A stretch of 64,000 nucleotides of DNA from contig NZ_VTHB01000003.1 in the NCBI RefSeq assembly GCF_009729205.1, positions 248,001-312,000 on the forward strand, in the 5' to 3' direction. This document shows, piece after piece, positions 56,538 to 64,000 of this stretch. Below the pieces are notes generated by a model. That model had not been told where the DNA came from and did no database searches. It saw only the letters and a list, made by a program, of their open reading frames with translations. Within the stretch, counting starts at the first letter, position 1, and the number at the start of each line of letters is the position of its first letter. The position numbers and the translations under genes are program-made. Source of the DNA: Mycobacteroides sp. CBMA 271 (GTDB taxonomy: Bacteria > Actinomycetota > Actinomycetes > Mycobacteriales > Mycobacteriaceae).

Positions 56538-56852
56538 GTGACGTTCGCACTGACATATCTGCTGGTTCTCATCGCGGTGGCCGCCGTGCTGTTCGTGTTG
56601 GGCTCGACGCTCTTTGGTCGCGGTGAGGAGCTGCCACCCCTACCCAAGGGCACCACCGCCACCGTCCTGCCGGCCGAGAAGGTGACCGGCCCTGACGTGG
56701 ATGCCGTCAAGTTCTCGCTGGTGTTTCGCGGGTACAAGGCCAGCGAGGTCGACTGGGTACTGGACCGGCTCGCCCGGCAGATCGACAAACTGCGTGCCGA
56801 GCTAGACGAGGTGCAGGACGCCCGCGCCAGGACCGAAGCCCATGTCGAGTAA
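56538..56852 (+). CDS. DivIVA-domain membrane protein, Rv1209-like
   Basis: The 104-residue protein has one N-terminal membrane helix (LTYLLVLIAVAAVLFVLGST), a Pro-rich linker and a DivIVA-like segment (DAVKFSLVFRGYKASEVDWV, then DRLARQIDKLRAELDEVQDA, a coiled coil). It could localise to a cell pole or septum through this domain; function is not known. A GTG at 56538 starts just before the helix; a TTG at 56508 would add 10 residues. It overlaps tagA by 11 nt. Confidence 0.85.
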   Translation: MTFALTYLLVLIAVAAVLFVLGSTLFGRGEELPPLPKGTTATVLPAEKVTGPDVDAVKFSLVFRGYKASEVDWVLDRLARQIDKLRAELDEVQDARARTEAHVE

Positions 56853-57423
56853 GGAGCCCACCCGCTGCTCCTGGGCCGTCGACCCGCCCGGATCCACGTT
56901 ATACGCCGAGTACCACGACACCGAATGGGGACGCCCGTTGCGCGGACGCGACGCCATGTTCGAGCGGTTGTGCCTGGAGGCGTTCCAGAGCGGCCTGTCC
57001 TGGATCACCATCTTGCGTAAACGCGAGGGGTTCCGGCGTGCGTTCGACGGATTTACTCCGGAGACCGTCGCTCGGTACGGCGACAAGGACATCGCCCGGC
57101 TGATGGATGACGCGGAGATCGTCCGCAACCGCGCCAAAATCGTATCGACCATCTCCAACGCGCGGGTTGTCGTCGATCTGGACACCGATCTTTCTGACCT
57201 GTTGTGGTCGTTCGCACCGAAACGCCGCGCCCGGCCACAGCGCGTTTCCGACGTCCCCGCCGTCACCGACGAATCCACGGCGATGGCGATCGAACTCAAG
57301 CGTCGTGGGTTCCGTTTCGTGGGTCCTACCACGGCATATGCACTGATGCAGGCCACCGGGATGGTGGACGATCATGTGCGGTCCTGCTGGGTTCCACGAG
57401 TCGATACCGCACCTGCCGGATAG
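56842..57423 (+). CDS. tagA: DNA-3-methyladenine glycosylase I
   Basis: The 193-residue HhH-type glycosylase removes 3-methyladenine from DNA. It has RCSWAVDPPGSTLYAEYHDT with EWGRP, FERLCLEAFQSGLSWITILR and FRRAFDGFTPETVARYGDKD, and zinc-type residues (Cys in RCSW, His in YHD, and the C-terminal HVRSCW). It corresponds to Rv1210. It overlaps the Rv1209-like gene by 11 nt, so is cotranscribed. Confidence 0.95.
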   Translation: MSSKEPTRCSWAVDPPGSTLYAEYHDTEWGRPLRGRDAMFERLCLEAFQSGLSWITILRKREGFRRAFDGFTPETVARYGDKDIARLMDDAEIVRNRAKIVSTISNARVVVDLDTDLSDLLWSFAPKRRARPQRVSDVPAVTDESTAMAIELKRRGFRFVGPTTAYALMQATGMVDDHVRSCWVPRVDTAPAG

Positions 57424-57457
57424 CTCAGTTGAGGGTCTGCTGTCCCCAGATGTTCGC

Positions 57458-57509
57458 GATAGGGAAGAATGGTCCAGTGAAACGGCAGCTCAGATAGGGA
57501 ACAATGGTC
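57458..57509 (+). repeat. Direct repeats upstream of the DUF3117 gene
   Basis: GATAGGGAAGAATGGTC (57458-57474) and GATAGGGAACAATGGTC (57493-57509) match in 16 of 17 bases, 35 nt apart. They lie 46-97 nt upstream of the DUF3117 start. They look like tandem binding sites or duplicated promoter elements. Confidence 0.7.
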
Positions 57510-57554
57510 TGAGATGCCGAACACCCTTGGCAGGAATTTGGAGGGAGCAACACG

Positions 57555-57722
57555 ATGGCGGCCATGAAGCCCCGAACAGGCGACGGTCCTCTCGAGGCTA
57601 CGAAAGAGGGGCGCGGGATCGTCATGCGCGTGCCACTGGAAGGTGGCGGTCGCCTGGTGGTCGAGCTGACCCCCGATGAGGCTGCCGCGCTCGGCGACGA
57701 GCTCAAGAACGTCACCAGCTAG
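57555..57722 (+). CDS. Small DUF3117 protein, Rv1211-like
   Basis: The 55-residue protein begins MAAMKPRTGDGPLEATKEGR and continues GIVMRVPLEGGGRLVVELTP, DEAAALGDELKNVTS. It is the DUF3117 family, conserved in actinobacteria. A Shine-Dalgarno sequence GGAGGGA lies 8 nt upstream. Position between tagA and glgM equals Rv1211 of M. tuberculosis. It is cytosolic by sequence; the family's function is not established as far as I know. Confidence 0.9.
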   Translation: MAAMKPRTGDGPLEATKEGRGIVMRVPLEGGGRLVVELTPDEAAALGDELKNVTS

Positions 57723-57765
57723 GACTCCTCCCGCGGGAGGTACCCCCACCCGCGGGAGGGTGGCC

Positions 57766-58938
57766 TTAGCGCACCTTTTCGTAGATCTGCAACGTCATCT
57801 CCGCGATGTGCGCCCACGAGAACTCCTCGATACATCGCGCTCTTCCCGCAGTGCCGAATTCTTTGGCACGCGTAGGATCGGCGACCAACGCATTGACCGC
57901 ATCGGCGAGCCCCGCCTCGAATGCGGCGGCCTCGCTGCTCTCATACGCCACCAACGTTCCGGTAACGCCGTCCGCGACCACTTCGGGTATCCCGCCGACG
58001 CGTGAGGCGACGACAGCCGTTCCGCACGCCATGGCCTCGAGATTCACAATGCCGAGCGGTTCGTAGATCGACGGGCACACAAAAACCGTTGCTGCGGAAA
58101 GCACTTCCCGCAGCTTGTGGGTGGGCAGGAACTCGCGTATCCAATGCACTCCCGGCCGTACGGCGGCCAACTCGGTGACGGCGCCGGTGATCTGCTCGGC
58201 GATTTCCTGGGTGTCCGGCTCACCGGCGCACAGAATCACCTGGATCTCGGGGTCGAAGTGGTGCGCGGCGGCGACTAGATGCCCGAGTCCCTTCTGCCGG
58301 GTGATCCGTCCGACGAATACGACAATCGGGCGCGCCAGATCCACACCCAGCTCGGCAAGCACCGACCCGGGTTGAGCGATCGCTTCCGCCGGGTCCACCG
58401 GGTACCAGGTAGCGGTGTCGATTCCGTTGCGCACCACGTGAATCCGGCTGGGGTCCAGGTCCGGGTAGGTCGCCATTATGTCCTCGCGCATCCCGCTGCT
58501 GACCGCGATGACGGCATCGGCTGCGTGCATTGCGGTGTGTTCCACCCACGACGACACCCGGTATCCGCCGCCGAGCTGCTCGGCCTTCCACGGACGGCGC
58601 GGCTCCAGAGAATGCGCGGTCACGACGTGCGGGATGCCGTGCAGCAGCTTGGCCAGATGCCCGGCCATGCCCGTGTACCAGGTGTGCGAATGCACCACCG
58701 CCGCCCCGGCGGCCCCGGCGGCCATCCCCAGATCGGCCGACAGCGTCGTCAGTGCCGGATTGGCGCCGTCCAACGCGGGATCGGGTCGATGCACGTGTGC
58801 GCCGTCGCGGGGCACGCCCATGCAGTGCACCTCGACGTCGCAGAGTGTGCGCAGCTGAGCCACCAACTCGGTGACATGCACCCCGGCCCCGCCGTACACC
58901 TCGGGTGGATACTCCCGTGTCATCATTGCCACCCGCAT
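57766..58938 (-). CDS. glgM: GT4 glycosyltransferase GlgM (alpha-maltose-1-phosphate synthase; Rv1212c)
   Basis: The 390-residue GT-B enzyme transfers glucose from ADP-glucose to glucose-1-phosphate, making maltose-1-phosphate for the GlgE alpha-glucan pathway. It was formerly annotated as glycogen synthase glgA. It has MTREYPPEVYGGAGVHVTEL, VSSGMREDIMATYPDLDPSR, VFVGRITRQKGLGHLVAAAH and CPSIYEPLGIVNLEAMACGT. The start at ATG 58938 (MRVAMMTREYPP) is chosen; TACGGT 8 nt upstream would be a leaderless -10. It is divergent from glgC. Confidence 0.94.
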   Translation of the reverse strand: MRVAMMTREYPPEVYGGAGVHVTELVAQLRTLCDVEVHCMGVPRDGAHVHRPDPALDGANPALTTLSADLGMAAGAAGAAVVHSHTWYTGMAGHLAKLLHGIPHVVTAHSLEPRRPWKAEQLGGGYRVSSWVEHTAMHAADAVIAVSSGMREDIMATYPDLDPSRIHVVRNGIDTATWYPVDPAEAIAQPGSVLAELGVDLARPIVVFVGRITRQKGLGHLVAAAHHFDPEIQVILCAGEPDTQEIAEQITGAVTELAAVRPGVHWIREFLPTHKLREVLSAATVFVCPSIYEPLGIVNLEAMACGTAVVASRVGGIPEVVADGVTGTLVAYESSEAAAFEAGLADAVNALVADPTRAKEFGTAGRARCIEEFSWAHIAEMTLQIYEKVR

Positions 58939-59031
58939 AGCCACGACCGTAGTAGGTGGCTCGGATGAACGCAGGCTCGCCACGGGGCGTAGCGCTGGCC
59001 GCTTATGCCGCATGCCGATAGGTTGATTGCT

Positions 59032-60246
59032 ATGAGGGCATCGCCACACGTTCTGGGGATCGTGCTTGCCGGCGGTGAAGGCAAGCGGCTCTACCCGCTG
59101 ACCGCCGACCGTGCGAAACCGGCGGTGCCCTTCGGAGGTGCCTACCGCCTCATTGACTTCGTGCTGAGCAACCTGGTCAATGCGAGATTTCTGCGGATTT
59201 GTGTTCTGACCCAATACAAGTCGCACTCACTTGACCGGCATATCTCGCAGAATTGGCGACTCTCGGGTCTGGCAGGGGAGTACATCACGCCTGTTCCCGC
59301 GCAGCAGCGGCTCGGTCCGCGCTGGTACACGGGTAGCGCCGATGCCATCCATCAGTCGCTCAACTTGATCTATGACGAGGACCCCGAGTACATCGTGGTG
59401 TTCGGTGCCGATCACGTGTACCGGATGGATCCCGAGCAGATGCTCGACTTTCACATCGACAGTGGGGCGGCGGTGACGGTCGCCGGCATCCGGGTGCCCC
59501 GCGCGGAGGCCACCGCGTTCGGTTGCATCGACGCCGACGATACCGGCCGGATCCGCGAGTTCGTTGAGAAGCCGGCGGATCCTCCAGGGACCCCAGATGA
59601 TCCGGACGCCGCTTTCGTCTCGATGGGGAACTACATCTTCACCACGAAGGAACTCATCGACGTTATCCGTGCGGACGCCGAGGACGACCACTCAGATCAC
59701 GACATGGGCGGCGACATCATTCCGCGGCTGGTGGCCGACGGCCGTGCCGCGGTCTACGACTTCAACACCAACCTGGTGCCGGGGGCCACCGAACGCGATC
59801 ATGCGTACTGGCGTGATGTCGGAACCCTCGACGCCTTCTACGACGCTCACATGGATCTGGTGTCCGTGCACCCGGTGTTCAACCTGTACAACCGGCGCTG
59901 GCCGATCCGCGGCGAGTCGGAGAACCTGGCCCCCGCCAAGTTCGTCAACGGCGGTTCCGCGCAGGAGTCGGTGGTGGGCGCCGGGAGCATCATCTCGGCA
60001 GGGTCCGTCCGCAATTCGGTGCTGTCCTCGAATGTCGTTGTCGACGACGGCGCCGTCGTCGAGGGCAGCGTCCTGATGCCCGGGGTGCGCGTGGGTCGTG
60101 GTGCCGTGGTCCGGCACGCGATTCTGGACAAGAACGTGGTTGTCGGGATTGGCGAGCAGGTCGGCGTCGACATCGAACGCGACAGGGAACGGTTCAACGT
60201 CAGCGCGGGCGGTGTCGTCGCCGTCGGCAAGGGCGTCTGGATCTGA
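59032..60246 (+). CDS. glgC: Glucose-1-phosphate adenylyltransferase GlgC
   Basis: The 404-residue enzyme makes ADP-glucose for alpha-glucan synthesis. It has [40 protein letters not shown] and a C-terminal left-handed beta-helix ([40 protein letters not shown]). ATG 59032 gives exactly the M. tuberculosis length (404). TAGGTT (59019-59024) 8 nt upstream is a likely leaderless -10. glgC and glgM are divergent, with about 93 nt between starts, and act consecutively. Confidence 0.96.
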   Translation: MRASPHVLGIVLAGGEGKRLYPLTADRAKPAVPFGGAYRLIDFVLSNLVNARFLRICVLTQYKSHSLDRHISQNWRLSGLAGEYITPVPAQQRLGPRWYTGSADAIHQSLNLIYDEDPEYIVVFGADHVYRMDPEQMLDFHIDSGAAVTVAGIRVPRAEATAFGCIDADDTGRIREFVEKPADPPGTPDDPDAAFVSMGNYIFTTKELIDVIRADAEDDHSDHDMGGDIIPRLVADGRAAVYDFNTNLVPGATERDHAYWRDVGTLDAFYDAHMDLVSVHPVFNLYNRRWPIRGESENLAPAKFVNGGSAQESVVGAGSIISAGSVRNSVLSSNVVVDDGAVVEGSVLMPGVRVGRGAVVRHAILDKNVVVGIGEQVGVDIERDRERFNVSAGGVVAVGKGVWI

Positions 60247-60310
60247 CGTGGTTCGCACGCCGGTGTCGATGTATGCGTCGATCCGCGAATGTCGAGTCGC
60301 GACAACACAA

Positions 60311-61714
60311 TCAACCGTCGTTGGTCTCCCGTAACGCAGGCAGTGTGGCCAATCGGTTCACCGCCCGCCGGATCGTGGCCGGCTTGAGCTGTCCATATCC
60401 GAGAACCAGCCCGGGGCTCGACATGTCTGGACGGGCCCGGTAGTCATCGAGGTCCGTGATGTAGATACCGCGGCTACGGGCTTGTTCTACCGCCGCTGAG
60501 GCTGAAACACCTTGACGCAGTGACGCTAAGACGTGCAGCCCGGCCTCGGCTCCGGTGATGTGGTCGATGGCGGGGATTCGCTCCAGCGACCGCAACATGG
60601 TCAGGCGGCGGTCTTGATAGAGCCTGCGGACACGGGCAATGTGCCTGGCGAGTTCGCCACTGCTCAGTAAGTGGGTGACAGCTTGCTGTACCGGGGCAGC
60701 TACGGTCGTGCCCAACATGTCGCGAGTTTCCAGGACAGGACCCAGCAGGTGGGTTGGCACTCGTAGGTAGCTGAGCCGGAGTCCGGGGTCCAGGACTTTC
60801 GACATCGTTCCCAGGTAGATCGTGCTGGCGGTTGTGTCCAGGCCGGCCAGGCTGGGGAGGGGCGAGACGCCGAACCGGAACTCGCTGTCGTAATCGTCCT
60901 CGATCAGGATCACTCCTGCCCGGTTCGCCCATCGCAAGATGTCGCTGCGCATGTCGGGGGCGATCCGATGGCCTAGAGGGTACTGATGGCTGGGTGTCAG
61001 ATACGCTGCTGCGATTGATGTTTCAGTGGATTGAAGGTTGGCCAGAAGTTGGTCGGGGTCGGTGACATCCACCGGCTCCCACGACACCCCGAGGGCGTGG
61101 AAGGTCCGTCGTACCGCGGGGTAGCCGGGGTCTTCGACGGCGACCGTACGTCCCTGCCACCGGAAGGCAAGTGCGAGAAGGGTTAACGCTTCCGAGGTTC
61201 CGGCGCACACCACGATCTGCCGGGGGTGGCACGGGAGTCCGCGGGACGATCCCAGATATGCCGACAACGCCTCACGTAACTCGAGGCAACCTGGTGGCGG
61301 GGGAGGCGTGGTGGAGGGTTCGATCGACCGCCAGGCTGCGCGCCAGCCGGCCCGTGAAATGTCTTCGGGGTTGAGATCGCCTGGGCGCATATCGATCTCG
61401 ATATCTTGCCCCGAGGAGGTCTCTGACTGATCTAGATCGTGGTCGGTGCTGCTCGTGGCGTCCAGGCGGCGAGATACCACAGTGCCGGAGCCTTGAGAGG
61501 ACTCGATCCAGCCCTCGCCTTCCAGTTCTTGAAGCGCCGATACGACGGTGCTCCTGGACACGCCCAATCCTGTTGCCAACGCGCGGCTCGACGGCACCGG
61601 ACGGCCTGATGGGAGCAAGCCGGATTCCAGGGCATTTCGAAGCTGCTGGACGATCTGTGCCCGAATGCTCACGCCGGACGCACGGTCAATTCTCATCGGG
61701 ATGTCCAGAGTCAA
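60311..61714 (-). CDS. MocR-type regulator (GntR HTH fused to aminotransferase fold)
   Basis: The 467-residue protein has an N-terminal GntR HTH (residues ~15-80: SIRAQIVQQLRNALESGLLP, LGVSRSTVVSALQELEGEGW) and a fold-type I aminotransferase-like domain with the PLP lysine region TIYLGTMSKVLDPGLRLSYL. Such regulators sense PLP or amino compounds, and PdxR-like ones control vitamin B6 genes. Here it is divergent from a PPOX-fold gene (133 nt between starts), its likely target. Tandem ACTGG motifs (61779-61788) lie between them. The start ATG 61714 is chosen; ATG 61696 is near. Confidence 0.9.
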   Translation of the reverse strand: MTLDIPMRIDRASGVSIRAQIVQQLRNALESGLLPSGRPVPSSRALATGLGVSRSTVVSALQELEGEGWIESSQGSGTVVSRRLDATSSTDHDLDQSETSSGQDIEIDMRPGDLNPEDISRAGWRAAWRSIEPSTTPPPPPGCLELREALSAYLGSSRGLPCHPRQIVVCAGTSEALTLLALAFRWQGRTVAVEDPGYPAVRRTFHALGVSWEPVDVTDPDQLLANLQSTETSIAAAYLTPSHQYPLGHRIAPDMRSDILRWANRAGVILIEDDYDSEFRFGVSPLPSLAGLDTTASTIYLGTMSKVLDPGLRLSYLRVPTHLLGPVLETRDMLGTTVAAPVQQAVTHLLSSGELARHIARVRRLYQDRRLTMLRSLERIPAIDHITGAEAGLHVLASLRQGVSASAAVEQARSRGIYITDLDDYRARPDMSSPGLVLGYGQLKPATIRRAVNRLATLPALRETNDG

Positions 61715-61846
61715 GCCAACACCTCACCGCAACGTGGCCCGAATGTATCGCAGGTCAACGGCATCATCTCACACCCGCACTGGACTGGTCGAAATCAGAG
61801 AATGTGGTCTGTTGTCCCAGAGCCGCTTCGCGGCACGATGGGCCCC

Positions 61847-62545
61847 ATGACAGTAAGCGCGACGAATGCCGGTGACCGACTGCTCGACTCCCCAGACCTT
61901 CAGGTGCACCGCTATAAGTGGCTGCAACGGCGTGAGCGGTCCGACCTGTTCGCGGTTTTGGATGCAGGGACCATTGCCCATGTCGGTTTTGTCCGTCCGG
62001 ACGGTAAGCCGATGGTGATTCCCATGGCGTATGCGCGGGACGGCGATTTTCTTCTCATGCATGGGTCTTCAGGCGCGGGTTTGACAAAATCTGTCAACGC
62101 GGGTGTCGAATTGGTCGCCACGATCTCCATCTTCGATGGTCTCGTTTTCGCGCAATCACTGTTCGACTCAACGGTAAATTACCGTTGTGCAATGGTTTTC
62201 GGCAACGCGATCGATGTTCCGGCGGAGGAACGCGAGGGCTGTATCCGCACAATCTCGGACCGCCTGATGCCAGGTCGATGGGCAGAAGTGCGACCACCGA
62301 CGAAGCGAGAATTGGCCGCTACCCACGTGTTACGGCTGCCGCTGGACCACGCCAGCGTCAAGGTCCGTGAAGGGCACCCCACCGAGGACCCCAGCGCCGG
62401 GATATGGACTGGATATCTTCCATTCGAATCTTCCATCGGGGAGCCTGTGCCCCAGCCCGGTGTCGATGCCGTGCAGGCTCAATCCATCACAACGGCTGCG
62501 GATGCGTGGAGCGAGCGGCTGCTACGGCCATCATGGGATAGCTGA
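61847..62545 (+). CDS. PPOX-class flavin-binding protein
   Basis: The 232-residue protein has the split-barrel pattern GTIAHVGFVRPDGKPMVIPM, LMHGSSGAGLTKSVNAGVEL and VNYRCAMVFGNAIDVPAEER. This fits PPOX-fold nitroreductase-like proteins. It may bind FMN. The start MTVSATNAGDR is chosen at 61847; ATG 61802 is earlier but weak. It is divergent from the MocR gene, the usual pairing of MocR regulators with the genes they control. The substrate is unknown. Confidence 0.85.
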   Translation: MTVSATNAGDRLLDSPDLQVHRYKWLQRRERSDLFAVLDAGTIAHVGFVRPDGKPMVIPMAYARDGDFLLMHGSSGAGLTKSVNAGVELVATISIFDGLVFAQSLFDSTVNYRCAMVFGNAIDVPAEEREGCIRTISDRLMPGRWAEVRPPTKRELAATHVLRLPLDHASVKVREGHPTEDPSAGIWTGYLPFESSIGEPVPQPGVDAVQAQSITTAADAWSERLLRPSWDS

Positions 62546-62685
62546 ACGTAGGGTGTGGCTCGGCGCCCCTCACCACACCAACGGCACCGGGAGGCTGGGC
62601 ACTTTCTTCGCGCGTCGGTGGCGTGTCAGGTGACTGGATAGCAGTCCGACGGGGTTGACTCGGGTCATGACAGTGGGGGCTGGGC

Positions 62686-64000
62686 GTGATTGACAGACGA
62701 AATTTCATGGCTGCCACGGTGGTAGCGGCCGTAGGCGCGGCGGCCGCCTGTGCGGCGCCTGCGGCGTCGGTTTCCTCCGCCGAAGACGATGTGTACTTCA
62801 TGTCGCTTCTCGATGTCGCGAAGGAGATTCAGCACGGTCGTATCTCGCCGACAGAACTCACCAGCGCCATGCTGGACCGAATCTCCCGGCTGCAGCCGCG
62901 ATTGCATGCCTACGTGACTGTCACCGAAGACCTCGCCATGCGCCAGGCCGCGCAGGCTGAGCAGGAGATCCGTCAGGGTCGCTATCGTGGGCCGCTTCAT
63001 GGAATGCCGATAGCGGTCAAAGATCTGATCCGTACGCGGGATGTCCGTACCACCGCAGGGATGTCGATTTATGCTCACTACACACCGGATTACGACGCAA
63101 CGGTTGTCGAGCGATTGCGGCAGGCCGGTGCGGTTCTATTGGGCAAGCTTGCGCTGACCGAGGGTGCCTCCGGAGAGCACCACCCCAGCGTGGTCGCACC
63201 GGTCAATCCATGGAACCCGGTGCATTGGGCTGGGGCGTCGTCGAGCGGTTCGGGGGTGGCGACCGCTGCAGGTTTGTGTTTCGCGGCCTTGGGTAGCGAC
63301 ACCACCGGATCGATTCGCTACCCAGCGGCCGCTAACGGGCTGACGGGTCTCAAGCCGACCTGGGGAAGAGTCAGCCGGTATGGGGTATTTCCCTTGGCGG
63401 AGAGCCTCGATCACGTCGGACCGATGACGAGGTCGGCGGTCGATGCGGGCGTTGTCTTATCGGCCATAGCGGGACGTGACCCCAACGACCCCACCACACT
63501 CGCGGCGGGTGTGCCCGATTACCTGGCCGCTACCGGGGCGCGAATCGACGGACTGGTGATCGGTTTCGACCCGGCTTACAACGATGCCGGTGCGGACGAG
63601 GAGACCGTGGCCATGATCCGAGCGGCTCGGAGCACCCTCGAATCGTTGGGCGCGGAATTCAAGGAAGTCACCGTTCCGGATCCGAGTGAACTCATCACTA
63701 CGGGGATCGCATCATGCGCCTCCGAGGCGGCCCTTGCGCACGAGACGACGTATCCCGCTCGCGCTGCTGAATATGGCTCTCTGGCCAAGCTTTTAGATCT
63801 GGGCAGAGCGGCGACCGGTGTGCAAGTCATGAAGGCTCAGCATGCTCGCTTGAGATTTGCCGGTGGGCTTGATGCGTTGTTCGGAGATATCGATGTGCTT
63901 CTCACACCGACGCAGCCACCGTCGAACCTCACGATTGATCGCATCAAGCAACTGTGGGCAACCCCGGAGGGGACTGCGCTGATGTGGCGATTCACCGAAC
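62686..64000 (+). CDS. Amidase-signature family enzyme with Tat-like signal (3' end outside window)
   Basis: The frame is open to the window end, giving ~438 residues. It begins MIDRRNFMAATVVAAVGAAA, a Tat-like signal (RRxFM), followed by a Cys-containing hydrophobic part. The amidase domain has the catalytic Lys in MPIAVKDLIRTRDVRTTAGM, cis-Ser in WAGASSSGSGVATAAGLCFA and Ser in GSDTTGSIRYPAAANGLTGL, so the Ser-cisSer-Lys triad is present. It would hydrolyse an amide outside the cytoplasm, on an unknown substrate. A GTG start at 62686 is chosen. Confidence 0.88.
   Translation, partial: MIDRRNFMAATVVAAVGAAAACAAPAASVSSAEDDVYFMSLLDVAKEIQHGRISPTELTSAMLDRISRLQPRLHAYVTVTEDLAMRQAAQAEQEIRQGRYRGPLHGMPIAVKDLIRTRDVRTTAGMSIYAHYTPDYDATVVERLRQAGAVLLGKLALTEGASGEHHPSVVAPVNPWNPVHWAGASSSGSGVATAAGLCFAALGSDTTGSIRYPAAANGLTGLKPTWGRVSRYGVFPLAESLDHVGPMTRSAVDAGVVLSAIAGRDPNDPTTLAAGVPDYLAATGARIDGLVIGFDPAYNDAGADEETVAMIRAARSTLESLGAEFKEVTVPDPSELITTGIASCASEAALAHETTYPARAAEYGSLAKLLDLGRAATGVQVMKAQHARLRFAGGLDALFGDIDVLLTPTQPPSNLTIDRIKQLWATPEGTALMWRFTE

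Overview
The window is high-GC DNA with dense, mostly overlapping genes, many GTG/TTG starts and likely leaderless genes. It carries mycothiol (mshB), coenzyme F420 (fbiC and F420-type oxidoreductases), PIM mannolipid (pimE, lpqW) and methylglucose-lipopolysaccharide (gpgS) genes, an MspA-type porin and an MmpL transporter, so it is a mycobacterium. From about 15.3 kb to 60.2 kb the gene order follows M. tuberculosis Rv1157c to Rv1213 in the same direction. There are many insertions and deletions, for example no narGHJI between mutT2 and typA. Gene content and repeats suggest a rapid grower of the abscessus/chelonae group (Mycobacteroides); this assignment is an inference.

Layout. 1-15.3 kb is accessory: the 3' end of an MmpL gene with an overlapping TetR gene, a SnoaL-like protein, thiol peroxidase tpx, a broken methyltransferase, two LCM-type methyltransferases around a DUF1697 gene, a Tat-exported GMC (cholesterol-type) oxidase, an acyltransferase-3 membrane protein, an XRE-like regulator, an MFS exporter, a DUF485/acetate-type symporter pair, a WXG100/EspC-like gene coupled to a larger partner, and an HhH-GPD protein. 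15.3-22 kb holds an Ala/Pro-rich secreted protein, pimE, an SDR, purU, phhB, mutT2, a 55-residue Cys/Lys-rich protein and typA. 22-27.3 kb is an insertion with a Ddn-like protein, an alkyl sulfatase, an AraC regulator and two lipoproteins, one with internal Cys-rich repeats. 27.3-34 kb holds lpqW, mshB, an Rv1171-like membrane protein, an O-methyltransferase and fbiC. 34-36 kb is an insertion with an Excalibur-domain protein and an operon of an MspA-like porin plus two small secreted proteins. 36-47.4 kb holds fadH, a PadR regulator, fdxC, dapC, pruA-prodh, fadD36, a DinB-like gene, dapD and dapE. 47.4-51.7 kb holds a divergent AraC/MFS pair, an LLM oxidoreductase and two tandem LOG genes. 51.8-60.2 kb holds fadD6, an HNH gene, folP2, gpgS, a PPOX gene, an Rv1209-like gene, tagA, DUF3117, glgM and glgC. 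The last 3.7 kb is accessory again: a MocR regulator, a divergent PPOX gene and a Tat-signal amidase cut by the window end.

How genes work together. pimE and lpqW both act in partitioning PIM precursors toward polar PIMs or LM/LAM. fbiC makes the F420 chromophore used by the Ddn-like and LLM enzymes. dapC, dapD and dapE are three steps of the succinylase route to meso-diaminopimelate. pruA and prodh convert proline to glutamate. glgC and glgM feed alpha-glucan synthesis. gpgS starts methylglucose lipopolysaccharide synthesis.

The most unusual structures are: a short repeat family of 32-33 bp units at four intergenic sites that overlaps stop codons and gene starts, like MIRUs; the porin plus two small secreted proteins; a Cys-rich repeat lipoprotein; several very short divergent promoters in which the -10 elements of both strands, or a -10 and a start codon, overlap; and a set of long inverted repeats at gene ends.
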